Shown piece by piece: positions 1 through 7,874 of a stretch of DNA of 21,917 nucleotides. The position numbers and the translations under genes were made by a program. The notes below the pieces were generated by a model that had not been told where the DNA came from, searched no databases, and was given only the letters and a program-made list of their open reading frames with translations. The number at the start of each line of letters is the position of its first letter. Within the stretch, counting starts at the first letter, position 1. This DNA comes from an uncultured Pseudomonadota bacterium (GTDB taxonomy: Bacteria > Pseudomonadota > Gammaproteobacteria > Burkholderiales > Burkholderiaceae), in assembly GCA_946480245.1 (NCBI GenBank), contig CAMLIZ010000070.1:1-21917 (forward strand). Reading direction: 5' to 3'.

Positions 1-201
1 GTTACCAGACTGTTTTTGCCAAGGAGCCAGGTGCGGTCGCCGCGCCGACGGCAGTCAAGGAAATCACGATGAGTCTTGCCCGCATTGCCTTTTCCGCCCT
101 GCTGGGTGGCCTGTGCGTCGCGCTCGGGGCTTTGCGCGGATCAGCTTCACCGTGGCGATCTGATCGTCCGGGCCGCACAATCGCCCCAACCCCGTTCAAC
201 G
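1..201 (+). other. Left-edge segment: possible decayed gene start (signal-peptide-like frame followed by a different frame)
   Basis: In reading frame 3 an open frame enters from the left edge and continues through an ATG at 69. From there it reads like a signal peptide (Ser-Leu-Ala-Arg, a hydrophobic run ending near Leu-Gly-Ala-Leu). After about position 130 this frame loses protein-like character, while frame 1 takes over with DQLHRGDLIVR, which is plausible as the start of a mature periplasmic domain. One frameshift near 130 would join the two halves. The joined product vaguely resembles the N-terminus of a PCu(A)C-type copper chaperone, but it is too short to assign. It could equally be ordinary leader DNA upstream of the amidohydrolase. 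Confidence 0.25.
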
Positions 202-1602
202 ATGCACCACATTCCCAAGCGAGCCGTCACCTGGATCTTCCGCGCCGCCCTCGCATCCCTGGCGTGCATCCTCCTCCCAGCAGGGCCGGCACTGGCCGAG
301 CAGCCTGCTGTGCCCGGCGTGACCGCGTTCGTCGGGGTGAACGTGATCCCGATGGACTCCGAGCGCCTGCTCTCCGACGAGACTGTCCTGGTGTCGGACG
401 GAAAGATTGCCGCCATTGGCCATCACCTTCCGATCCCCAGCGGCGCACGAGTCGTGCAGGGCCATGGCCAGTTCCTCTCGCCAGGTCTGGCCGACATGCA
501 CACGCACTCGCAGACGAGCCAGGACTTGAAGGTCTATCTCGCCAATGGCGTCACCAGTGTGCTCAACATGGGCGATGCGAGCGCGGGCTTCATTGACTCG
601 ACGAGACCGGCGGCAAACAGCGGCCAGATTCCCGGGCCCCACGTTTATGCGGCGTTCAAGATCGACGGCTCGCCGGAATACAACGAGCTCTTCGTCACCA
701 CCGCGGACGAGGCGCGAGCCGTCGTTCGCCTGGCCAAGACCAACGGCTACGACTTCATCAAGGTCTACAACAACCTGTCGCCGCAGTGCTTTCAGGCCAT
801 CCTCGATGAGGCCAAGCTCCAGAAGATGGCTGTCGTAGGGCACGGCGTGACGTCGGTCGGCCTGGAGCAGCAGTTGCGGGCGGGCCAGGCGATGGTCGCG
901 CACGCCGAAGAGTTTCTGTACACGGTCTTCTTCAAGCCGGGTGATCCGGACGGTGCGGCTCCCGATCCGGCAAAGATTCCCGGCGTGATCGATTTCGTCT
1001 TGCGCGACAAGGCGTTCGTGACGGCTGATCTCAATACCTACGCCACGATCGCACGCCAGTGGGGACGGCGCGGGGCAGACGACGAACTGCTCCGCATGCC
1101 GGAAGCTCGTTACCTTCGCCCCGAAGACCGGTTGCTGTGGACGCGTGCCGGCTACACCGCGCGACAAGGCTCGCTCAGTGTTCGGCTGCAGTTCCTCAAG
1201 CACTTCATCAAGGCGATGAGCGACGCGGGCGTGCCCTTGATGGCGGGCACGGACGCCCCCTCCATTCCCGGGCTCGTTCCCGGCTTCTCGTTGCACGACG
1301 ACCTGCGAGCGCTCGTTGAAGCCGGCCTTTCACCGTACCAGGCGCTGGCTACGGCGACGCGCACGCCCGGCGAATTCACTCGCCGCTTCATTCCCGGCGC
1401 ACAGCCTTTCGGCACCGTCACGGTCGGCGCTCGGGCCGACCTGGTCTTGACTGTCGGCAACCCGCTCGAAAACCTTGCCACCTTGCGCAAGCCCGTCGGG
1501 GTGATGGCCGCCGGCCGCTGGTATTCGTCCGCAGCCTTGCGCAAGGCGCTGGACGGCATCACGGCCGAGTACAAGCGCGTACTCGTGCCGGCCTATCGAT
1601 AG
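202..1602 (+). CDS. Secreted amidohydrolase, imidazolonepropionase/prolidase-like
   Basis: This 466-residue protein belongs to the amidohydrolase superfamily of metal-dependent TIM-barrel hydrolases, which cleave amide or related bonds in cyclic amides, dipeptides and similar compounds. The first 33 or so residues form a signal peptide (KR, a hydrophobic core with Cys-Ile-Leu-Leu, then Ala-Leu-Ala), so it should act in the periplasm or outside the cell. The metal-site residues are all visible: the HTH motif (H100, H102) after the first strand, K187 in FIKVY (the position of the carboxylated lysine), H214, H234, and D351 in GTDAP. The C-terminal GTVTVGARADLVL is the usual closing beta-sandwich motif. 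I chose the ATG at 202 because it places the signal peptide first; an upstream TTG at 76 would add 42 unlikely residues. It has no same-strand partner and ends 17 nt from the convergent ABC permease. The substrate cannot be told from sequence. Confidence 0.88.
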   Translation: MHHIPKRAVTWIFRAALASLACILLPAGPALAEQPAVPGVTAFVGVNVIPMDSERLLSDETVLVSDGKIAAIGHHLPIPSGARVVQGHGQFLSPGLADMHTHSQTSQDLKVYLANGVTSVLNMGDASAGFIDSTRPAANSGQIPGPHVYAAFKIDGSPEYNELFVTTADEARAVVRLAKTNGYDFIKVYNNLSPQCFQAILDEAKLQKMAVVGHGVTSVGLEQQLRAGQAMVAHAEEFLYTVFFKPGDPDGAAPDPAKIPGVIDFVLRDKAFVTADLNTYATIARQWGRRGADDELLRMPEARYLRPEDRLLWTRAGYTARQGSLSVRLQFLKHFIKAMSDAGVPLMAGTDAPSIPGLVPGFSLHDDLRALVEAGLSPYQALATATRTPGEFTRRFIPGAQPFGTVTVGARADLVLTVGNPLENLATLRKPVGVMAAGRWYSSAALRKALDGITAEYKRVLVPAYR

Positions 1603-1619
1603 TCCAGTACCGCGGAAGG

Positions 1620-2377
1620 CTATGCCTTCAACCGATATCCGGTGCGAAAGATCCACGCGACGATCGCGGTGGACACGGCAAGGAACGCCAAGGTCATGCC
1701 GATGCTGAGCGCCAGGCTCACGTCGGCCTGCCCATAGAAGCTCCAGCGGAAGCCGCTGATCAAATAGACCACCGGGTTGAACAGGGCCACCGTGTGCCAG
1801 AACGGCGGCAGCATGTTGATCGAGTAGAAGCTGCCACCGAGAAACGTGAGCGGCGTGACGATCAGCAGCGGCACCACCTGCAGCTTCTCGAAGCCGTCGG
1901 CCCAGATGCCGATGATGAAGCCCACGAGGCTGAACGTGATCGCCGTCAGCAGCAGGAACAGCACCATCCACACCGGGTGCTCCACGCGCAGCGGCACGAA
2001 GAACCCGGCCGTGATCAGGATGATCACGCCCAGGATCACCGACTTGGTGGCCGCCGCACCCACGTAGCTCACCACGATCTCCAGCGTGGACACCGGCGCC
2101 GACAGCAGCTCGTAGATGGTGCCGGTGAACTTGGGAAAGTAGATGCCGAACGACGCGTTGGAGATGCTCTGCGTGAGCAGCGACAGCATGATCAGCCCGG
2201 GCACGATGAACGAGCCGTAGCCGATGCCGTCAACCTGCTGGATGCGCGAGCCGATGGCGGCGCCGAACACCACGAAGTACAGCGAGGTGCTGATCACCGG
2301 CGACACGATGCTCTGGGTGAGCGTGCGCCAGGTGCGCGCCATCTCGAAGCGATAGATCGCGCGGATCGCGTGGATGT

Positions 2378-2381
<4 letters not shown>
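1620..2381 (-). CDS. yadH: ABC-2 type transporter permease, YadH-like
   Basis: This 253-residue inner-membrane protein is the membrane half of an ABC-2 exporter. It starts with a short cytoplasmic helix ([16 protein letters not shown]) and has about six hydrophobic segments. The family hallmark [14 protein letters not shown], followed by [12 protein letters not shown], lies in the last third and matches the E. coli YadH pattern closely in order and spacing; the length also fits (about 256 in E. coli). The ATG at 2381 overlaps the stop of the ATPase gene in an ATGA junction, so the two are translationally coupled and should be made in equal amounts. The natural substrate of the YadGH group is poorly established, so I do not assign one. 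The gene ends convergently with the amidohydrolase and no U-tract terminator is visible between them. Confidence 0.9.
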
Positions 2382-3304
<923 letters not shown>

Positions 3305-3316
3305 GGCGGCCAAGCA

Positions 3317-3354
3317 TAGCGGCGCCTGCAAGACCGTGCTTGCAGGCGCCGCTA
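3317..3354 (-). terminator. Perfect 16-bp inverted repeat with 6-nt loop
   Basis: The arms at 3317-3332 (TAGCGGCGCCTGCAAG) and 3339-3354 are exact reverse complements around a 6-nt loop. It lies between the stop of the proline-rich protein gene (3375) and the ATG of the ABC ATPase (3304), both on the minus strand. It could stop transcription of the proline-rich gene. No T-tract follows it in either direction, so it is not a classical intrinsic terminator and could also be a leader or RNA-stability element. Confidence 0.6.
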
Positions 3355-3374
3355 CGGCAGGGCGTTGCTCTCGA

Positions 3375-4523
3375 TCAGACGCTGGGGATGTACCAGCCGC
3401 CGTCGTCGCTCGGCTCCTGGTTGTTGTAGTCGTCCACGTACTTCTGGAAGCGGTCGTGCAGAGCCGTCAGGTGCTGCAGACTGGACGTGGACTGCTGGTC
3501 CAGCTGTACTGCCTCCTCGTTGGGTGACGAGTGACTGTAGGCCCTCATGTCGGTGGCAGTGACGGCCCAGAAGAGGTTGGAAATTTGCCCGCTGCGCTGC
3601 CCGAACGCCGCCCATGCCTCGGCCGGCCCTTGCAGAGCGACCGCCGCATCTTTCATCGCCAGCTGCATGATCGCGTTGCCGCCGACACCGACCGTGGAAA
3701 ACAGGCTGAAGACGGTGTTGATCGCATCGGCGACTTCCTGCAGATGCTCGTTGTGCTTGGACTGGTCCCAGGCGGTCAGCAGTTCCTGGGCCTTGCCGTC
3801 CAGCCTTTGGCCGTAGGTCTTGGAGGTGTCGGCCAGGGTGGCGGTGCTGTTGGCCAGTTCCTCTGTGGCGGACTTGAACAGACCCGAGGTGACCGGCTCC
3901 ATCGCGCCGATGATCTGGTCGTCGGTGTACCCGCCCTGGTCGCGCAGCGCGTTCAGCGCTGTGTTGGTGTCCTTGATCTCCTGAACGTAGGTAGCGCCGT
4001 CCTTGCCCAGTGCTTGGATCCGCGTGTGGTCGTCGATGATGTTTTGCAGGAAGTCATGCACCTGCGGCACGAAGGCTCCCTCCGTTGGCGCCGCCGTGAT
4101 GTTGCTGAAGTCCTTGCCGGTGATGGCCGCCGCTTGTGACCGGTTCACCGACGACAGGTTGTTCATGTCGCCGATCAGCTGACCATAGAGGTTGTTGATC
4201 GTCGCCTTGTCGGCGTCACTGACCGTCTTCGGCTGCACCACGGACACAAAGTTGGTCGCGCCTTGCGGGACCACGTCGGTCGCCGTCATCAACTTCACGG
4301 TGGAGAACTGGGTGGACGTAGGCGTAGGCGTAGGCGTAGGCGTAGGCGTAGGCGTAGGCGTGACTGCGAGCTTCGACCCTCCCTTTGTGGTCGCAGGAGG
4401 CGGCGGGGGAGGCGGGGGAGGCGGGGGAGGTGGGGGCGGGGGCGCAGCAGTCGGGGCGGACGCGGTAGGCGCCTTCGACGGCGGTGGCGGCGGGGGTGGC
4501 CTCTTGACAGAGGAGACAGCCAT
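3375..4523 (-). CDS. Unrecognised proline-rich, cysteine-free, helical protein (possible exported effector or toxin-like protein)
   Basis: I do not recognise this 382-residue protein. After MAVSSVKR come 7 prolines (9-15), a short Ala/Pro/Thr stretch, 16 consecutive prolines (28-43), then seven Thr-Pro pairs (55-68). From about residue 75 the sequence looks like an all-helical, mostly soluble domain. Its single strongly hydrophobic stretch, about residues 264-297, holds a Gly-rich turn (VGVGGN) flanked by nonpolar segments; I infer a helical hairpin or membrane-inserting element. There is no cysteine, no N-terminal signal peptide and no catalytic motif I can name. The ATG at 4523 is preceded by AAGGGA at good spacing; the frame is open further upstream, but that part is not protein-like. 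It is a single-gene unit. Helical pore-forming toxins and secreted effectors share this layout, but that is only an architectural analogy. The proline run should depend on EF-P for translation. Confidence 0.8.
   Translation of the reverse strand: MAVSSVKRPPPPPPPSKAPTASAPTAAPPPPPPPPPPPPPPPPATTKGGSKLAVTPTPTPTPTPTPTPTSTQFSTVKLMTATDVVPQGATNFVSVVQPKTVSDADKATINNLYGQLIGDMNNLSSVNRSQAAAITGKDFSNITAAPTEGAFVPQVHDFLQNIIDDHTRIQALGKDGATYVQEIKDTNTALNALRDQGGYTDDQIIGAMEPVTSGLFKSATEELANSTATLADTSKTYGQRLDGKAQELLTAWDQSKHNEHLQEVADAINTVFSLFSTVGVGGNAIMQLAMKDAAVALQGPAEAWAAFGQRSGQISNLFWAVTATDMRAYSHSSPNEEAVQLDQQSTSSLQHLTALHDRFQKYVDDYNNQEPSDDGGWYIPSV
4321..4362. repeat. Hexanucleotide tandem repeat GGCGTA, six perfect copies plus one variant
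   Basis: Six copies of GGCGTA (4321-4356) are followed by GGCGTG. On the minus strand each unit encodes Thr-Pro, giving the seven Thr-Pro pairs (residues 55-68) of the proline-rich protein. The unit is two codons long, so copy-number change by slippage would lengthen or shorten the linker without breaking the frame. Confidence 0.9.
4397..4442 (+). repeat. G-rich 9-bp minisatellite with five G5 tracts (G-quadruplex candidate)
   Basis: The plus strand holds G5 runs at 4405-4409, 4414-4418, 4423-4427, 4432-4436 and 4438-4442. The first four are separated by 4 nt and the last by 1 nt, built on a 9-bp unit GGCGGGGGA. On the minus strand the unit is three proline codons and makes up most of the 16-proline run. 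The spacing satisfies the usual G-quadruplex rule on the template strand of the gene. Confidence 0.85.
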
Positions 4524-4707
4524 GGCGAGATCCCTTCGTGTGAGCGTTTGAGTGTTCGATTCGCGTTCGAGAAACCTTGCGCGGATCGGCTTGCGTATCG
4601 AAAGCGCCGCAAGCATCGAGGGCCACGTCGCCAGGTCCACATTCGTGAAAACCACAGCGAAACGAGGCCGACGCTGACATCAAATTGACTCACATTGCTG
4701 CATGGCC

Positions 4708-5505
4708 TCAAGGTGCGCGGGCCTTGCGCGCATAGAACGCGGTGACCTGCGCAATCTCCTGTGCCGTCATCGTGCGCGCCATGTTGCGCATCTGCGACTC
4801 GGCGTCGTTGTGCCGCAACCCTGACATGAACGCCGTGAGCTGCGCGGCCAGGTAGTCGGCCGGCATGCCTTCCAGCCAGGGTGCACCGAACTTCTGATCC
4901 ACGCCGCCATGGCAGGCGATGCACGGCGCGATGTTGCGCAGCGGATCGCCCACGCGCACCAGTGCCGGCAGCGATTCGTCATACGTGGTGGGCGCGGTGC
5001 GTGCCTTCGGCAGGTAGGCGTAGTAGGCGGCGAGGTCGTCGATGTCGCGGTCGCTCAGGCTCGCTGCCAGCGCCTGCATGATCGAGCTGCTGCGCTTGCC
5101 GGCGCGATAGTCGCGCAGCTGCTTGATCACCACCTCCGGGTATTGCCCCGCGAGGTTCGGCGCGTTGGACACGCTCATGCCCTGCGCGCCGTGGCACATG
5201 GTGCAGTTGAGCGCCAAGGTGGCACCGCGGCCCACGGCAGCGGCTGCGCCGGGGCGTGCCATCGAGCGCTTCAGTACCACGTCGGTGGCGGTGGGTGCCT
5301 GGCGCGCTGCATCTGCATTGCCCCAGCGCGCCGGCACGCCAGCGGCGCGGCAGATGCTGGCCCACCAGCCGGGCGCCGCGTAATCGGCCTGCACCGATGG
5401 CAGCCACACGAAGCCGACCAGCACCGACAGCACGGTGAGCGCCGCCAGCGCCAGCACGCTCCAGCGCACCCAGCGGTCGCTCCACGAGAAGAGGCGGTTG
5501 CGCAT
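4708..5505 (-). CDS. Membrane-anchored diheme cytochrome c, c4-like
   Basis: This 265-residue protein has an uncleaved N-terminal anchor (about residues 15-36, LALAALTVLSVLVGFVW) and two c-type heme sites, CTMCH (C101, C104, H105) and CIACH (C195, C198, H199). They sit in two similar half-domains in the style of cytochrome c4. The hemes face the periplasm. It is the last gene of the oxidase operon, starting 8 nt after the stop of subunit I. Its probable role is electron donation to the CuA site of subunit II, as a tethered donor; this is inferred from context. The region from its stop to the next minus-strand gene (4524-4707) contains no further gene I can support. Confidence 0.88.
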   Translation of the reverse strand: MRNRLFSWSDRWVRWSVLALAALTVLSVLVGFVWLPSVQADYAAPGWWASICRAAGVPARWGNADAARQAPTATDVVLKRSMARPGAAAAVGRGATLALNCTMCHGAQGMSVSNAPNLAGQYPEVVIKQLRDYRAGKRSSSIMQALAASLSDRDIDDLAAYYAYLPKARTAPTTYDESLPALVRVGDPLRNIAPCIACHGGVDQKFGAPWLEGMPADYLAAQLTAFMSGLRHNDAESQMRNMARTMTAQEIAQVTAFYARKARAP

Positions 5506-5513
5506 CGCGGCTC

Positions 5514-7133
5514 CTAGCGGCCTCCGATGGGAACCACCGGCACGTAGGCCTCGGGCAGCGAGGCCAGCTGCACGATCGGGAAGCCGTAGTTCACCACCGT
5601 GAGCGCAATCATCATCCCCACCCACAGCGCAAAGCCGTTCAGCGCGGCCGGCGGGTGACTGGCTGCGTGCGCGGTGCGGCTGAACGTGAACTCGGCGGGC
5701 GCGGCCTTGCGCCGCGTGGCGGTGGCCAGCACCACCACGAACAGCAGCGCCGAGATCACCAGCAGCAAGCCGCCCAGCGTGGACACCGCCACTGCCCAGC
5801 CCTGCGGGTGGATGGCCGCGTTCGAGTAGTCGTAGTACGCCATGCGGCGCGGCATGCCCAGCAGGCCCACCCAGTGCCACGGCAGGGTCAGCACCATCAT
5901 GCCGACGAACCACAGCCACAGCTGGATCTTCAGCGGCCCCGCCGGCAGCGGCGCGCACCCGGTGAGCTGCGGCCACAGCTCGTAAGCCACCATGAAGTAC
6001 ATGATCACGATGGCGCCGGCGAAGATGAGGTGGAAGTGCCCCGTCACCCACTGCGTGTTGTGCACCGTCTCGTTGAGCTGGTAGCTCATGTTGATCAGCC
6101 CGCCGGCGCCGCCGAAGCCCAGCATCACGAACGCGAAGGCCACCGCCAGCATCATCGGCCGGTCCCAGGGCAGGGCCTTCACCCAGCCGAAGGCACCACG
6201 CCCGCCGCGCAGCCGGCCCGCGATCTCCACCGACGCCACGATCGTGAACACCGTGAGCAGCGTGGGCACCGACACCATCGCCGTCATCGCCGCGTGCACG
6301 AACTTGAACCCGGAGCCCACCTCGGGGTCGGCAAACAGGTGGTGGATGCCGATCGGCATCGAGAACACCAGGAACAGCACGAAGGCCACGCGGCCCATGG
6401 TGTCGCTGTACAGGCGCCCGCCGATCGCACGTGGCACCAGCGTGTAGAACGCGATGTAGGCGGGGATCAGCCAGAAGTACACGATCGCGTGCAGCGTCCA
6501 CGAGAAGAACACGCGCGCCAGGCCGGCGTTGATGGTGTCGGTGAGCCCCAGCGAGGCCGGCAGCACCAGCACCAGCACCTCGACGGCCGCACCCACCGAG
6601 GTCCAGGCCCAGAGATAGGCGCCTGCCACGTTGCCGAACATCGCCAGTGGCACCGTGGCGCCGGGGTTCCGCTTGCGCCAGGCGCGCAGGTTGATCGACA
6701 TCAGCGCCACCCAGACCCACGAGCCCACCACCACCAGCACCACGCCGACGTAGTAGAACGGGCTGCCGACCATCGGCGGGTAGAAGGTGTAGAGCACCGA
6801 GGCCTTGCCGGCGGCGATGGTGCCCGCCGCCAGCAGCGTGCCGGCCACCACCAGCCAGAAGCCGGCCCAGGCCCAGCGCAGGCCGATCAGCGGCCGCTTC
6901 AATGCCAGCTCGCAGATCGCGTAGCCGAAGCCCATGGCCACCAGCGTGGGCATCACGTAGGCCATCACGGTGCCGTGCGCGGTGACCGAGCGGTAGTAGT
7001 GCTCGGGGTTGTTCACCCATGCGTGCAGCGGGCTGCGCAGGTACATCTGCCACTCGCCGAGCACGATGGCGCCGAGGAACGCGACGAACGCGACCCAGAA
7101 GTGGGCCAGCACCAGACCTTTAGCGCGGAACAC
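5514..7133 (-). CDS. ba3-type (B-family) heme-copper oxidase subunit I
   Basis: This 539-residue polytopic protein is the catalytic subunit of a terminal oxidase that reduces O2 to water and pumps protons. All ligands can be placed by pattern: H53 (TAHGT, low-spin heme); H215 with the crosslink tyrosine Y219 (HAIVYFWLIPAY); the CuB pair H264/H265 (GIHHLFADP); and H366/H368 (GHFHL) for the high-spin and low-spin hemes. The GRLRGGRGAFGW...ALPWD stretch closely follows the Thermus ba3 enzyme, so I place it in the B family. The usual proline after the CuB histidine is replaced by alanine here. The tyrosine and the CuA partner argue against a nitric oxide reductase. The start is GTG at 7133, with GAAAGG upstream, overlapping the subunit II gene by 14 nt; 7133 is preferred because the next ATG lies within the first membrane region. 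Confidence 0.94.
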   Translation of the reverse strand: MFRAKGLVLAHFWVAFVAFLGAIVLGEWQMYLRSPLHAWVNNPEHYYRSVTAHGTVMAYVMPTLVAMGFGYAICELALKRPLIGLRWAWAGFWLVVAGTLLAAGTIAAGKASVLYTFYPPMVGSPFYYVGVVLVVVGSWVWVALMSINLRAWRKRNPGATVPLAMFGNVAGAYLWAWTSVGAAVEVLVLVLPASLGLTDTINAGLARVFFSWTLHAIVYFWLIPAYIAFYTLVPRAIGGRLYSDTMGRVAFVLFLVFSMPIGIHHLFADPEVGSGFKFVHAAMTAMVSVPTLLTVFTIVASVEIAGRLRGGRGAFGWVKALPWDRPMMLAVAFAFVMLGFGGAGGLINMSYQLNETVHNTQWVTGHFHLIFAGAIVIMYFMVAYELWPQLTGCAPLPAGPLKIQLWLWFVGMMVLTLPWHWVGLLGMPRRMAYYDYSNAAIHPQGWAVAVSTLGGLLLVISALLFVVVLATATRRKAAPAEFTFSRTAHAASHPPAALNGFALWVGMMIALTVVNYGFPIVQLASLPEAYVPVVPIGGR

Positions 7134-7683
7134 AGCTCAGCCTTTCCGCGCCGCGGGCGCGCGCCAGGAACTCCTGCGGCGGCAGCACCTGCACGCGCGC
7201 CCACATCGCCTCGTGGCCGACGCCGCAATACTCGTGACAGGGCATCAACTGCTCGCCGGTGGTGTGGAAGGTGGTGGTGAAGGTGGCCACGAAGCCGGGC
7301 ACCAGCATCGTGTTGGCGTTGGTGGTGCCCACCACGAAGCCGTGGATCGCATCGGCGCTGGTGCCGCGGAACGTGACCGGCATGTCGGCCGGCACCACGA
7401 TGCATTGCGGCACGAACGAGTACTGCTGCGCCAGCAGCCGCACCGTCACGTGGCCGTCGGGCTCGAGCGCGGTGCCGAGATTGCTTTCAACGAACTCGCC
7501 CTTCAGGTGCAGTGTCTTCACATCCACCGTCTCCACGCGCGACGGCGGCATGGCGGCCCAGTGCAGGCCGGTGATCACCATCATCAGCACCAGCACGGCG
7601 ATGATGGCCGCCACGATCCAGGCCCAGCGTCGCTCGGCGGCGTCGGCCACCGCATGAGATGCGTGCGCAGCCTCGGCACTCAC
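7120..7683 (-). CDS. ba3-type cytochrome oxidase subunit II (CuA protein)
   Basis: This 187-residue protein carries the binuclear CuA centre that takes electrons from cytochrome c. It has one membrane helix (about 21-40) and a periplasmic cupredoxin domain with the full ligand set: H114 (AIHGF), then C149, E151, C153, H157 and M160 in CHEYCGVGHEAM. The single helix and short length are typical of B-family subunit II rather than the longer, two-helix A-family form. It starts at GTG 7683, overlapping the TGA of the small upstream gene by 4 nt, and overlaps the start of subunit I by 14 nt, so all three are translationally coupled. Confidence 0.93.
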   Translation of the reverse strand: MSAEAAHASHAVADAAERRWAWIVAAIIAVLVLMMVITGLHWAAMPPSRVETVDVKTLHLKGEFVESNLGTALEPDGHVTVRLLAQQYSFVPQCIVVPADMPVTFRGTSADAIHGFVVGTTNANTMLVPGFVATFTTTFHTTGEQLMPCHEYCGVGHEAMWARVQVLPPQEFLARARGAERLSCVPR

Positions 7684-7865
7684 TGCACCGCTCCGCGCGG
7701 AAGGTAGGCGAACACATAGAACGCGATGTAGATCGCCACCACGATCACGGTGGCGACGCCGGCCACCGCGAAGGCGCCCGACGGGCCGCGGCGCACGATC
7801 TCATGCACCGCGTCGTCCTCGGTGTCGGTGTGCTCAAGGCGGGCGTCCTCTGGGGCGGGTGCCAT
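7680..7865 (-). CDS. Small single-helix membrane protein of the oxidase operon (subunit IIa-like)
   Basis: This 61-residue protein has a charged N-terminal half (residues 1-27) and one membrane helix at about 31-54 (GAFAVAGVATVIVVAIYIAFYVF). A strong Shine-Dalgarno GAGGAG precedes the ATG. It sits directly in front of subunit II with a 4-nt overlap. In Thermus ba3 oxidase a one-helix subunit IIa supplies the helix that subunit II lacks; the position and topology here fit that role. The assignment rests on context and size, because proteins this small carry little sequence signal. Confidence 0.82.
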   Translation of the reverse strand: MAPAPEDARLEHTDTEDDAVHEIVRRGPSGAFAVAGVATVIVVAIYIAFYVFAYLPRGAVQ

Positions 7866-7874
7866 CGCGTCTCC

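Noticed and set aside
76..201. Upstream TTG start for the amidohydrolase
   Set aside because: It would bury a clean signal peptide behind 42 residues of atypical sequence; ATG 202 is the better start.
4321..4442. Tandem repeats considered as a CRISPR-like or origin-type iteron array
   Set aside because: Units are 6 and 9 bp, contiguous without spacers, and lie in frame inside a coding sequence as Thr-Pro and Pro codons.
4708..7053. A 781-residue fusion ending in the diheme cytochrome
   Set aside because: The upstream two thirds is the wrong frame of subunit I. The cytochrome has its own ATG at 5505 and membrane anchor, 8 nt after the subunit I stop.
5514..7133. Subunit I as a nitric oxide reductase large subunit
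   Set aside because: It has the crosslink tyrosine after the CuB histidine, and its partner carries a full CuA site, both oxidase traits.
5655..7280. Long plus-strand open frame opposite the oxidase subunit I gene
   Set aside because: It is His/Arg/Gln-rich low-quality sequence, the usual mirror of a high-GC gene; the minus strand carries all heme-copper ligands in order.
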